Of a DNA stretch of 64,000 nucleotides, positions 1 through 9,957 are shown piece after piece. This DNA comes from Henricia sp. BOLD:AAB3569 (lineage: Eukaryota; Echinodermata; Asteroidea; Spinulosida; Echinasteridae), in the NCBI GenBank assembly GCA_037783545.1, contig JBBELK010000370.1:2232001-2296000 (forward strand). The letters run 5' to 3'. Position 1 is the stretch's first letter. Each line of letters begins with the position of its first letter. The notes beneath the pieces were generated by a model. The model was not told the origin of the DNA and did not search any database. It saw only the letters and a list, made by a program, of their open reading frames with translations. Position numbers and translations under genes: made by a program.

Positions 1-160
1 TAGGTGGCGGTAAAATGCTTTTGTTTTAAATACATGTATACCATTTATTGGTTTGTAAACATTGGACGCCATCTTATATGTGTGAAGCCCCACAAGTTAT
101 TATCTTGCGGCCGCAAGTTAAGTAGGAAACATAAGACATGCCCAGTACCCATGGCATCAA

Positions 161-292
161 AGGCAGAGGCTTGCAATGCGCGCGTGAGGCTAATTTCGTG
201 CCACGAAATACGCAGCTCCCTAGCAAAGGCATGGAGCTGCGTATTTCGTGGCACGGATTTGGCCTCACGCGCGCATTGACGAGCCTCTGCCT
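161..292. mobile_element. P1: palindromic AGGC-ended MITE
   Basis: This is a near-complete inverted repeat. The left arm begins AGGCAGAGGC and the right arm ends GCCTCTGCCT, with the paired core TACGCAGCTCC facing GGAGCTGCGTA. TTAA follows directly on the right at 293-296; the left side reads ATCAA, so the left target copy is eroded. The same 132-bp element recurs at 5964-6095 and, shortened, at 45801-45886. The TTAA flank suggests piggyBac-like mobilisation, but no transposase is present. Confidence 0.8.
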
Positions 293-296
293 TTAA

Positions 297-584
297 ATGC
301 TAGGGGCTTATTAATGGGCGACGAAAGCTAATTATATATACCTCTGCGCAGCTAAGAGAGCATTTGCCCCGTTGGTCAAAGGTTTCGGGTTAATATCCCA
401 TTCCATGACAAATTGTGTTCATCCAGTTGATTTCCTCAAAATATTTCCCAAATAAAACATGCGTGGTTCGGGCGGTGTGTTCGACTGGTAGTGCAGTAAC
501 ATGCCCGTGTTGCGAGTAAAGCGCCCTCCGCTGAAATTGTCTGCATCGGACAACAAACGGGGCATAATAATTGAATACACCTTA
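297..584. other. unassigned non-repeat stretch
   Basis: I see no gene, tRNA fold or repeat shared with the rest of the window here. Confidence 0.4.
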
Positions 585-1289
585 TAGATTACATGCAGGA
601 CTTGGAAAACGGCATCTCTGAACGTGATTGAGGATGTGCATGATATAAACTAACCTATGTGTACAAGTCACAGTCGGATCAGTACATCATCTTCGTTGTG
701 AGGAAACAACAAAACAGTGTGCCCATGCTCTCAAGAAATGGTCCGAAGCCGCCGGTCTGTTTAGGCCATAGAGTTAGATATAGAAAACTGAGTGTGCACT
801 AGCTATTCAAGTCACGTGTGTGGACTGTGCTGATGTGGGCCATGTTTGCTTAACGCTATAAGTGTAAAGTGGGCAACACCAACACCGTTTATCTTTGCCC
901 ACCGTGCACTAATAGCGTTAAGCCAAAATGGCGGCGTCCATATCGGCACATCACGTATTGGGAGTGCGCACTCTAGTTTTCTATATCTAACTCTATGATT
1001 TAGGCCGACTCCCTGACTACATACTGCACGGAAAACGGAACCACAATACAACAGTAGACAGGGGCCTTGTTCCGTTTACATGAGGGCGCCCTTGTAAAAA
1101 TGCGCATGTACACACATTTATATACATCATCTTCGATTTAATTATCGTTTTCATATGATAATATATTACTTCGGGCAGATTCATTGCATTGAATAGTTGG
1201 AACCACTTCTATCTTTCATTTGAGTAAAGTTTTTTCCAACCAAACGGTTGATTAGAATTTTGGAACATTGTAAATCCTGCATACGGGCT
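585..1289 (+). mobile_element. D1: D-family element split by E
   Basis: The sequence aligns by eye with D2 (2214-2624) and D5. Shared blocks include GAAAACAACAAAAC-type text, CTGCACGGAAAACGGA, CATGAGGGCGCCCTTGT and GGAACCACTTCTATCTTTCA. The right end reads ATACGGGCT followed by GTAA, a decayed TTAA. Element E (768-996) interrupts it: the words TTTAGGCC that flank E are contiguous in other D copies. Non-coding. Confidence 0.7.
768..996. mobile_element. E: TA-flanked MITE nested in D1
   Basis: Terminal inverted repeats begin ATAGAGTTAGATATAGAAAA and are matched perfectly at 975-996. A second dyad, GTGCACTA/TAGTGCAC-like, lies inside. TA dinucleotides sit at both edges, as expected for a Tc1/mariner-type target. 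The body carries AAAATGGCGGCG at 925, an in-frame ATG with 20 codons before a stop. No transposase. Confidence 0.8.
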
Positions 1290-1820
1290 GTAACCTTCAT
1301 ACGTAAGAAAAATCGCCTCCAGTTATGGATAGTGAAAATCGAATAAGATTCCAATCCAAAGACTGACACTTTTGACCTTATAAGCAAAGAGTGACCTGTA
1401 CCCGAAAGAGCGTTTCGGCCACACTTGTCTCGCAACTCTAAGAATCCACTGGGAAATTAAAATCCCTTTCCCGATTTCGGAACAAGAAGTCAGATTTCTT
1501 GGCATCCGACGCGTTTGCAACACGTATTATTTTCCCGCGGGTGATCCTCTTTTTTGCACTGCTCGACGAAGATGAAAAAAAATAAAATATGTCTTCTGTG
1601 CGCGCGCACTCGAAAACATCATTCATTTTAAAGTGTCTTTAGGCCGTGTAATTAAAACGGATATTGCAGATATTGCTTAGGTTTGTAACATAACGCTCCA
1701 CGGGAAATTAGAGCAATATTACATACATGTGAAGATGCTTTTGAAATAAGAGCCGTCGGAACCAATACCAGAAATACAATCCTGTAGGCTACGCCAACAT
1801 TTTTGTAATGGAAACTTTAA
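1290..1820. other. unassigned AT-rich stretch
   Basis: No repeat match inside the window and no convincing coding frame. It contains a GATGAAAAAAAATAAAATAT tract near 1570. Confidence 0.4.
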
Positions 1821-2199
1821 AGGAAGGGACAACACTTGTTTGAAGTTATCGACGAATTTAATCAAAAATATTACCGGTGTATTGCCCAGTGCATAAACCT
1901 TCATGAGAATCAGAGAATCTTGTTTTCAACTTTGGAAACCCAATTAATTTTGATAATAACCTCTGCAACTATGTGCTGCGCCATATTTGAAATGGATGAT
2001 GACGTCATCCATGCAACGATTGCATGGATGACGTCAATATCAATGCCTTGTTTCCCGACTGCCATACGCCGTGAAGTATGTAACAATTATGTTGTGTCCT
2101 GACTCACGCCCTCTCAAGTCCAAGCGCCGAGCTCCAAAAGATGGCGACTTACATGAAGCGTACAGAGTTAGGCAACCATTTGCAAGTGTTGTCCCTTCG
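1821..2199 (+). mobile_element. F1: AGGAAGGGACA-ended MITE with central hairpin
   Basis: Terminal repeats are GAAGGGACAACACTTG on the left and CAAGTGTTGTCCCTTC on the right. TTAA precedes the left end at 1817-1820. The centre (2000-2036) is a perfect 17-bp inverted repeat with a CGA loop, bounded by TGACGTCA on both sides. A diverged, reversed copy lies at 14869-15247, sharing CAAGATTCTCTGATTCTCAT read on the other strand. Confidence 0.8.
2000..2036. repeat. perfect 17-bp hairpin flanked by CRE palindromes
   Basis: TGACGTCATCCATGCAA is followed by CGA and then by its exact reverse complement. Each arm starts or ends with the CREB/ATF palindrome TGACGTCA. It lies at the middle of F1; in F2 the same place is decayed. 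Confidence 0.9.
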
Positions 2200-2213
2200 G
2201 AAAACATGTTTAA

Positions 2214-2624
2214 AGAGAGATTACATGTACATGATTGGAATATGATACGACAGCGTTATATGTGTGTAAGTCAGCTCAGCACCTCATCTCCGTTCCGAGA
2301 AAACAATGAAAACCTGTGTCCGTGCTTTCGGGAAATTGTGCGAAGTCGCCATCCTATTTAAGCTGGTTCTCTGGCTTATACTGCGCGATCGATGGAGCCA
2401 CAATACTATAGCCAGGGGCCTATTTTCTTTCACATGAGGGAGCCCTTTTAAAAAGTGGGCACCACAGACACACTTCAAATATTTTCCAATAAAAAGATAT
2501 CATCTCAGGCGGAATCATTGCATTGGACAGTTGGAACCACTTCTATCTTCCATATGCGTAAGGCTCTTCCGGTCAAATGGTTAATATCAAATGGTATACC
2601 TTACAAATCCCGTATACAGGGACT
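2214..2624 (+). mobile_element. D2: full-length D-family TTAA element
   Basis: This is the most intact D copy, 411 bp, flanked by TTAA at 2210-2213 and 2625-2628. It begins AGAGAGATTACATG and ends ATACAGGGACT. Internal D blocks include CAGCTCAGCACCTCATCT, GGCTGGTTCTCTGGCTTAT-type text and CATTGCATTGGACAGTTGGA. Terminal inverted repeats are weak, so the superfamily is inferred only from the target site. Confidence 0.75.
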
Positions 2625-3110
2625 TTAAGATCGGTGCTATCACGTTCGGTTTCTGCTAATGGCTTCGACCACTGGCGTCAGAATTACTGCTGTCCTGTCC
2701 AATGCGCGTATGATTGAAGTCCTGTCTCTGTTTTCATGGCTAATTTTACCATAAAAATAAATTTTCATTTTTAAAAAGGGGCTAATTTGCCGAGGTCAGC
2801 TTTGGATCCGATATCGTCATATCGATGAAAAAAAAAGTCAACCAACGGGAATTTATTGAACAGGTGCAATATGCCACGGTTTCATAAATTATAACTCGTA
2901 GTTGTTTCTTCTACAAAATTGTATTTGTTTATTTATATGACTTATACATGTTTTTAGACAAGTGGGATAGGAAATTAGACTTAGGGCGGTCGACTAGTGG
3001 TTCTTTCCCCGCCTTTTACCTCTGGCGTTTAATGAGCTTCAATTTGCAGCCCGTATGCTGAATTCAGTGCATGAAGCTCACAAGTGTGTTCCACCTAAAC
3101 ATCGAGATAC
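2625..3110. other. unassigned AT-rich stretch
   Basis: No gene or window-internal repeat recognised. Confidence 0.4.
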
Positions 3111-3111
3111 A

Positions 3112-3262
3112 TAAGTGGGTGGCGCCATTGGCAGCCAACGGCCAAAGACACCAGATAATCCCCTTAATCGTCACGAAAGAGTGCTCTGGGATTTTGTTTA
3201 ACCCTTCCAAAAGATGGAGCAATTGTAGTTAAGTGCCTTGCTCAAGGGCACAGGTACCACGG
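3112..3262 (-). mobile_element. SINE body fragment (reverse)
   Basis: On the minus strand this reads as the body of the tRNA-derived SINE at 5055-5401: GGTACC, GAGCAAGGCACTTAAC, TGCTCCATC and a stretch ending in ATCTGGTGTC. The tRNA-like head is missing. It is one of several 5'-truncated or partial copies. Confidence 0.7.
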
Positions 3263-4026
3263 AATGCAAACGATCGTATAGCCAGTTGCTATTGCATACC
3301 GAATACAGTGTATATAGTCATGTGCTGCATAGTCATCTGCGGTGCAGTTGTACCTCTTCACATTGTACAAGTATTAATGTGTTTAATTCCTCCCACTATA
3401 CTGATACTCGATGCGCACATGACGTCAGATGCAATACGGCACAAATCAAAATGGCGCCTAAAGTTACAATCAGAAACTGGAACAGCGATTTGCCTTTATC
3501 TCCACCTGCAGTCATGCTGCAATTTTTCCCTTCACTTGGTTCATTTTCGCCAGCTCGTCCTTTTTTCGTGGCCTCTGGCCCAGCACACATGTAGATCCAA
3601 TATCTTTCTCTTGGAACGCAGACCCAGTAAACCCGATTGAAATCGCGACATATGATACTGTGCAATCCATTTTCGAGCGGATTATCAAATAATGTGGTCC
3701 TTTCCTTTGCTCAGTGCCCTGCGGCATTATGGGTATAATGCATTTATGGTCAATGTGAAAGTGTGTTCTGTTCAGTGTAAACATGGAAATGTATTGGATT
3801 GTCTATATTCCAAATCTCTTGGTGGTTCGTACACGATACGTTGATGACATTTTTCTGTGAAGAACCGTGTAAAAGGGCGGGAAATTGTGTGATTATTTAC
3901 TCATTCCTGATGGCAGATACGCGATAGTATACCAAGCGTAGCGGACTGCGCGTGCAGTGCCGTTCACTGTTGACATTGTACCTCACCAGTGCATTTCACT
4001 TTCCCTGTGTTGCTTTATGGGGTAGA
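3263..4026. other. unassigned stretch
   Basis: Two overlapping open frames of 118 and 135 codons start near 3233. They show no recognisable domain and run out of a SINE fragment, so I do not call them genes. No clear repeat match. Confidence 0.4.
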
Positions 4027-4100
4027 TTCTGGATTCACACTGAGCCTTAGCGACGCGCGTCTAATGTACGTGCGAAAAGGTGAAGTGTGAATCCAGCCTA
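4027..4100. mobile_element. L1: short GGATTCACAC-ended foldback
   Basis: The left end CTGGATTCACACTGAG pairs with the right end GTGTGAATCCAG. GACGCGCGT lies in the middle. The same ends occur in L2 (12138-12789) and L3 (53131-53228). Confidence 0.7.
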
Positions 4101-5054
4101 AATACCATTTATCATGGGTGGAAAAGGGCAATTCATGGCAAAGTGCCTTGCCCAAGGACACAATATGGACATAGCACGGCCTTGTTCACGATTTCGATGG
4201 CTGTTCCATACTAGAAACGACTTTGACTTGATATAACCAAGAAACATCTGTCGTCGTCGAATGCCAAGGTTACAGTCAAAAGGGGGAAATAAATTCTGCG
4301 GAAATGTATAAAATATTTCACATCCGTTTGACCTTTGCGAAGCATTATTTTAGGCGGGAACGTCGATTTCGTCTTTGTTGTCGTTCCCAGGGATCTAGCG
4401 GGCAATCTTGGCTAAAATGATGTGGGTCACATCGATCCCAAACACGTGGTGCGGATGAAGCGCACAATACACTACCGTCCTTCCGGTATTTCACGATGCG
4501 GTGTCCTGTAGGGAAATTAAGACATTTTTCTCTGGGCAGAATAATTGTGCCCGAGCCCCGGTCTCTGAAATCAATACCCGATTAAGTTACCTTGTATTTC
4601 CTTCTTTTGTTTGCCCACGCTTGTTTTGCGATGTACGTTCATCAAAAATGGAGAAATTTCGACACATTATTCATTCTCAGTGGATCACTGGCAGATGATT
4701 TTGACAAATTCCTGGAAGAACGGAATTATAAATCCGACAAATAATTTCAGTAATTACCCTGCAGAATGTTGGCATCCACAGACTCAGTTGCTCGGTTGAA
4801 ACCGTGAAATTACCATTTCTTAAACTGAGTTGGTCACTTTGAGGTATACACTCAAGCCCATTTAAGGATTACCCAAGTAAGAACCATGTGCACCATCACC
4901 AACTATGTGATTGCCTGAGAGCAGTATTATACAAATTTGTAAAAAGTGCGCATGCACGCTACATTTGTAAAATCTGTATCGCTGTCGTTTTGAAAAGCTG
5001 GGATTTTAGGCAGGATAATTTCACTGTATTTTTATCACTTCAAATTTTACTCTG
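4101..5054. other. mostly unassigned; short SINE scrap
   Basis: Around 4140-4165 a short AAGTGCCTTGCCCAAGGACA fragment of the SINE body is visible. I see nothing else. Confidence 0.35.
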
Positions 5055-5401
5055 GGGTACCGTGGCCGAGTGGTTTGGGTCATTGACACGCAATATGGTG
5101 AAAACTCGGGGTTGCGGATTCGAACCTCCCCCCGGCTGCTCTACATGTGCCCTTGAGCAAGGCACTCAACCACACTTGCTCCATCCTTCGGAAGGGATGT
5201 AAAGCCGTTGGTCCAGTGTGTTAGGTAACGGTAACGCACTTTAAAGATCCCAGAGCGTTCTTTCGTAAAGAGCAAGAGGATTCCCCGGTGTCTCTGGCCA
5301 TTTCTAATTCTTCATGGGTTTCCTCACGCTTGCGAGGGACAGTGCAATTGGCACTTTTGAGGAATCCTTGGTATGAATACCAGAAATAAATAATAATAAT
5401 A
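5055..5401 (+). mobile_element. tRNA-derived SINE, near full length
   Basis: The head resembles a class II (Ser/Leu-like) tRNA. Box A is GTGGCCGAGTGGTT and box B is GGATTCGAACC, both RNA polymerase III promoter elements. The body carries GAGCAAGGCACTCAACC, TTCGGAAGGGATGTAAAGCC, TTGGTCCAGTGTG and TCCCCGGTGTCTCTGGCC. The 3' end, AATACCAGAAATAAATAATAAT, is a short AAATAA-type tail. Other pieces of this family lie at 3112-3262, 41088-41141 and 49208-49440, all reversed. Confidence 0.85.
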
Positions 5402-5737
5402 GTAAGGTTTTCTTACTGGCAATTTCACACATTGACCTTTGAGCGACTTTATTAGTTTCCGTACATTTGTTTTTGCAATGTGGCCTTAATATATTGGATT
5501 GTTTTTGAAATTGTGTATGCGGCCCCGTGAAGTTATACTTGTGTAAGGTGTTTTTCCAAGTTATACACATTTGTATTTAACTCATTGTTAAATAAAGAAT
5601 TGCTATACATTTAAGTTTTAGATAGTATACACAAATTCCAGAAAATATCATTGCACCTATATACTGAACAATTTATTCACGTTAATAAACAGGAATATTC
5701 TACCTTAATTATCTTTTTGAATTATAAGCAGCCAAGA
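5402..5737. other. unassigned AT-rich stretch
   Basis: No gene or repeat recognised. Confidence 0.4.
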
Positions 5738-5763
5738 GCAAGTTCGGGCGGGCGACTATTATA

Positions 5764-5925
5764 CAAATATTGACTGCTTCGAGTGGTATAGTAAAACTAG
5801 CCTCCCGAGGTGACCCACGGAGCATTCTATTTTCCCGAGGCGAAGCCGAGGGAAAATATAATGCTCCGTGGGTCACCGAGGGAGGCTAGTTTTACTATAC
5901 CACGAGATAAAGCAGTCAATATTTG
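5764..5925. repeat. FB1 hairpin
   Basis: The ends are CAAATATTGACTGC and GCAGTCAATATTTG. The arms carry CACGGAGCATT facing AATGCTCCGTG, and the loop region reads TTTTCCCGAGGCGAAGCCGA then GGGAAAA. The outer junctions read CCTCCCGAGGTGACC and GGTCACCGAGGGAGG. Confidence 0.9.
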
Positions 5926-5963
5926 TTTTATAACACCTCTCCCACAGATTCTGCCCAATTTAA

Positions 5964-6095
5964 AGGCACAGGCCCGTCAGCAATGCGCGCCCGCCAAATT
6001 CGTGCTCGAAACACGCAGCTCCATGCCTTTGCTATGGAGCTGCGTATTGCGTGGCACACATTTGGCGGGCGCGCATTGCTGACGAGCCTGTGCCT
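5964..6095. mobile_element. P2: palindromic MITE with TTAA on both sides
   Basis: It is 132 bp, like P1, with ends AGGCACAGGC and GCCTGTGCCT flanked by TTAA at 5960-5963 and 6096-6099. The arms carry CAATGCGCGCCCGCCAAATT and its complement. This is the clearest P copy for target-site duplication. Confidence 0.85.
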
Positions 6096-6537
6096 TTAAG
6101 CTTAAATAAAAATGAAATCAGTTTCATCAATTTTTGTTTGCATTCACTTTCCTACAGTGTCAACACCGCGTTCGTACAACTGCTAGCTGTGCGTGAAGTT
6201 GTTTTTGTTCGATCGCGCGCGTTACACGTAACGCAGGCGTGTTGCGCCCACACACACACGACCGGGATCCGCGCGCGGGAGTTGCTAGGGGTATAGTACT
6301 TTTCGGAATGCATGGTATAGTCTTTTTGGAGCACTTGTACAAAGATAGCAAAAATAGCCAACGTCACGTGACACGCTCTCGACCAACCACGATACAGAAT
6401 CTGTGGGCGAGGTGTTATAAAGTTAATTATATACCTCATGCGTAAATTCCTGTCTTCTGATTGGTTAAAAGTGGGGGCATTGAATCGGCTAGACCCGGCG
6501 CGTATGCCAACTGGTCAATAGTCTTTGCCATGCCCCG

Positions 6538-6698
6538 GGCATAGTCATTTAGCGGGTTCCGGACGCGCGCATTACATGTGTTAGCATATAGCTAGTTGTG
6601 CACCAACTATGCAGCTGGGCATAGTCATTTAGCGGGTTCCGGCGCGCGCATTACATGTGTTAGCATAGCTATAGCTGTGCACCAACTATGCAGCTGTG
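6538..6698 (+). repeat. two-copy tandem duplication, about 80 bp per unit
   Basis: GGGCATAGTCATTTAGCGGG starts both units, and each ends with GTGCACCAACTATGCAGCTG. The units differ by small indels (GGACGCGCGC against GGCGCGCGC). Confidence 0.85.
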
Positions 6699-6728
6699 CG
6701 CTTCACGTAAACATTCATCAGGACGGTA

Positions 6729-6824
6729 ATGGCGGAATCCGACGTCATTTTGTCGTCTGTCGTAGATGATGAAGTCCTTAAGAAAGTAAGAGAAGTGGCC
6801 TACAGTGAAAACTGTGTCAGGTGA
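6729..6824 (+). CDS. short open frame, possible captured first exon
   Basis: ATG at 6729 opens a frame of 31 codons ending at TGA 6822. It begins MAESDVILSSVVDDEVLKK. At the 18/19-codon point the sequence is AAGAAAGTAAGAG, a good splice-donor match with GT at 6786-6787. I recognise no protein family. It could be the first coding exon of a host gene caught between hairpins, or chance. No acceptor or second exon was identified. Confidence 0.2.
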   Translation: MAESDVILSSVVDDEVLKKVREVAYSENCVR

Positions 6825-7000
6825 AATGTGCTACTAAAGTGCCAGGTGATTATGCTACAATGTTTGCTGTAAATATACAACTTTTCCGCCGTAGACCAGC
6901 TACCGAGATCGAAACTCGAAGGACCACTGTCTTGACTGTATGATGTATCGTTACTTTTAACCAACCAGATGACAAAAATCTACACATTCGGTATATAAAA

Positions 7001-7166
7001 CAAATATTGACTGCTGTTTTTTCGGGTCATGGTTAAGATTATAGGCCCTCGGTGATCTCGAAGCCATGACTATGCCCCTCGGCTTCCGCCTCGGGGCATA
7101 GTCATGGCTTCGAGATCACCTTGGGCCTATAATATTAACCATGCCCCTCATTGCAGTCAATATTTG
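7001..7166. repeat. FB2 hairpin
   Basis: It shares the CAAATATTGACTGC ends with FB1, FB3 and FB4, but the stem is unrelated: ATCTCGAAGCCATGACTATG faces its complement. The loop region is inverted relative to the others (CCCCTCGGCTTCCGCCTCGG). Confidence 0.9.
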
Positions 7167-7274
7167 TATACTAGACTAACCTACCCCCGGGGCTTGGTGC
7201 CTCTAGTCAGACAAGCTAGTCAAACCACACGGCGTTCGAGTGACATCTAGATCGACTATGGTTAGTATAGTATA

Positions 7275-7453
7275 CAAATATTGACTGCTCATGAGGGTGA
7301 TGGTGCAAACTATCGTCCCGAGGTGATCTTGAAACGGCAGTCCTGCTATTTTCCCGAGGCCGCAGGCCGAGGGAAAATAGCAGGACTGCCGTTTCAAGAT
7401 CACCGAGGGACGGTAGTTTGCATCATCACCCGAATAAAAGCAGTCAATATTTG
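7275..7453. repeat. FB3 hairpin
   Basis: The ends are CAAATATTGACTGC and GCAGTCAATATTTG. A 34-bp perfect stem runs from GGTGATCTTGAAACGGCAGT to TATTTTCCC, around a loop GAGGCCGCAGGCCGA. Junction motifs GTCCCGAGG and CCGAGGGAC flank the stem. Confidence 0.9.
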
Positions 7454-7664
7454 TTTTATATACCTCATACATTGATTTTTTTTGGTCAAATGATTGGTAT
7501 GTTTAGGACAAAATTCAGTTTTCAGAGAGCCAAGCCAAAGTGCACATTATCCGCGTGAACGCGAACACCACTGCTAGTTGCTTCACGCACGCGAACGCGT
7601 CTCCCGCGCGCTGGCGCATGGCACACGCTCGCGCGATTGCGTACGCGCTATGAAATAGTACTTT

Positions 7665-7735
7665 TAGAAAGTACTATCCTTTGACCTATTGCGCAATAGG
7701 TCAAACAATAGTACTTTTTTCAGTTGCCCACTGAA
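7665..7735. repeat. TTTGACCTATT...AATAGGTCAAA palindrome
   Basis: A perfect 26-bp palindrome consists of TGACCT and AGGTCA, ten bases apart, between AATAGTACTTT repeats. Related copies are at about 8154-8176 and 8216-8240, with nine-base spacers. Confidence 0.75.
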
Positions 7736-7924
7736 ATAGTTGAACTAATCCATGTCGCGTGATCTGCGTTTAACCAATCAGTGAACGAGAATCAATGTAT
7801 GAGGTATATAATTAACTATAGTCGCCCGCCCGAACTTGCTCTATGTCACCCGAACGCTGCGTGGTTTGACTAGCTATAGTCTGACTAGAGGAACCAAGTC
7901 CCGGGGGTAGGTTAGTCTAGTATA

Positions 7925-8104
7925 CAAATATTGACTGCTCATGAGGGTGATGGTGCAAACTATCGTCCCGAGGTTATTTTGAGACGGCAGGCCTGCTATT
8001 TTCCCGAGGCCGTAGGCCGAGGGAAAATAGCAGGCCTGCCGTCTCAAAATAACCGAGGGACGATAGTTTGCTCCATAACCCGAATAAAGAGCAGTCAATA
8101 TTTG
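7925..8104. repeat. FB4 hairpin
   Basis: It has the same ends and loop type as FB3. The stem differs at several positions (GAGACGGCAGGCCTGC against GAAACGGCAGTCCTGC), with matching changes in the opposite arm. Confidence 0.9.
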
Positions 8105-8430
8105 TTTTATATACCTCATACATTGATTTTATGTGTCAAAATTATTGGTATTTTTGACCTATGACGCAGAGGTCAAACAATAGTACTTTTTCAGTTGCCC
8201 AAAATTGTACTATCCTTTGACCTATGACGCAAAGGTCAAACAATAGTACTTTTTTTAGTTGCCGTCGGAAATGGTTAAACTATTCCATGTCAGGTGATCT
8301 GCTTTTAACCAATCAGTTAACGAGACTCAATGTATGAGGTATATAATTAACTATAGTCGCCTGCTCGAACTTGCTCCAGGCCATATATATCGACTGTGGT
8401 TAAGTCTAGTCGCCCGCCCGAACTTGCTCC

Positions 8431-8896
8431 AAACTGCGTAAAGATTATACCCGAAGAATTTTCTTTTCGAAGTGCACGGACAGAAAATAACATCATTATC
8501 GTAATTTGATTTTAAGAAGTGTTCTCTTTAAAAAATACCCCATTCCCCATAGGCTCGGACCTCGTATATAAACCCTGGATTATATTCTGGACTGGCCGGA
8601 GGTCCGCGTGGTGATTAAGATGTAATTGTCATTGACCGGCTCTGGTTGACTCCGTCCGGCATGCTAGTACGTATACCTATATAGCTGTGAGCCAAGTACA
8701 ATGTGCGCGTGATAACGGCGTTGTAAACGTCGTGCCCCTAATTTGATTTCGACTTTGCCGGACGCGAAACTGTTTTTAAACTACATACACTACTCGCAAT
8801 AAGTAAGGAATATGTGGTTCAATTTTGGATTGTTTTTTCCTTCAAATTAATGTTTTCATCTATTTCTGTGACAACGGTGTGTCTGTCATGCAGATA
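8431..8896. other. unassigned stretch
   Basis: No gene or repeat recognised. Confidence 0.4.
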
Positions 8897-9069
8897 CAAT
8901 AGACTACTAAAGTGACAACGTCACCCTTTGTGTGTTGCCATGGTAATTGGGTCTACACTAAAACCAGTGAACTATTCTCCTGCGCTATGTCAATGGACGT
9001 TTCAGATTACCAGCGAACTTTTAGACCCAATTACCATGGCAACTGACGTCACACTTTAGTAGTCTATTG
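8897..9069. mobile_element. I1: CAATAGAC-ended MITE
   Basis: The ends CAATAGACTACTAAAGTG and CACTTTAGTAGTCTATTG-like text are paired. The next inner arms are GCCATGGTAATTGGGTCTA and TAGACCCAATTACCATGGC. Total 173 bp, with TA inside each end as the likely target. Relatives are I2 to I6. Confidence 0.85.
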
Positions 9070-9957
9070 TCTAATCATATACAAAATCAAAATCATTCAA
9101 GCGGAATGCACACCCTTACAATATCCTTGGGTACACCCCACAATATCTATAAAAATAGTGTAATTGATTCGTGTTCTTTGGCCGGACGCGAAATTTTTGT
9201 TTCCAAAATACATACACTTAAAGTACTACTATTAAGTAAAATTTACGACATTATATATGACCATAATTTTATACAACAAATAAATATGTCAGTATGCCAC
9301 GGTAGAAGTTGAATAAAATCTGTTCAGTTTTCTTTAAAACTAAAATAAAATTTTGGGTAACTGCAAATGATGTATTTATTAACTCATCGTACAAAATTTG
9401 TTAAGAAAAAAGCCAAGATAATGAATTCCAAAAAGTAAAGGTTGACTTTGCTCTGCTGGCATTTCGATCAAGACTTTTAAACGATTAGGCCTAGGCGTTG
9501 ACATAAACAAGAATACTCCCGCGCCGTGTCTTTTGTCAAAAGCTCCCATCTCCGCAAAGATAATCATGAAAGAGGCGGTATGCCGAAAGATTTACCGTTT
9601 AATATCCACAATCGCAACGCCAGTACGGAATACGAAATATTAACTGCCTGATCGCTTTTCCTTTTCAAATTAAAACCAGTAATTCTGGGTCACGATTCAT
9701 TTGTTTTGAGAAAGCCTTAACATACCACAGACCGTTCGTCAGTTTATGTTTTTTCTAATGTACATGACCAGTTTGAAATGCAACTTGACTGTAAATTATA
9801 CTTTTGTATATACGATGCGAACATAACAAACATTGTACAGAATGCGTATCTGTTGCATTATTTAATGCTTTGACATACAGACAGGTACATGTATAATTTG
9901 TAGCTTTCCTTTGTATCGTGTCGATGTATGGAGACGGAGTACTCTGTTTTGTTTTAA
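9070..9957. other. unassigned AT-rich stretch
   Basis: No coding region or window-internal repeat recognised. Confidence 0.4.

Larger units (their letters stand above)
5738..8430. repeat. composite hairpin cluster bounded by inverted GAGCAAGTTCGGGCGGGCGA
   Basis: The cluster opens with GAGCAAGTTCGGGCGGGCGA at 5738. The reverse complement recurs at 7819-7841 and 8408-8430, with a near copy at 8356. Inside are four large hairpins (FB1-4), P2, a tandem duplication at 6538-6700 and a segmental duplication: 7275-7841 resembles 7925-8378, including AACCAATCAGT and AATGTATGAGGTATATAATT. The block has the look of repeated foldback insertion and local duplication. Confidence 0.75.
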
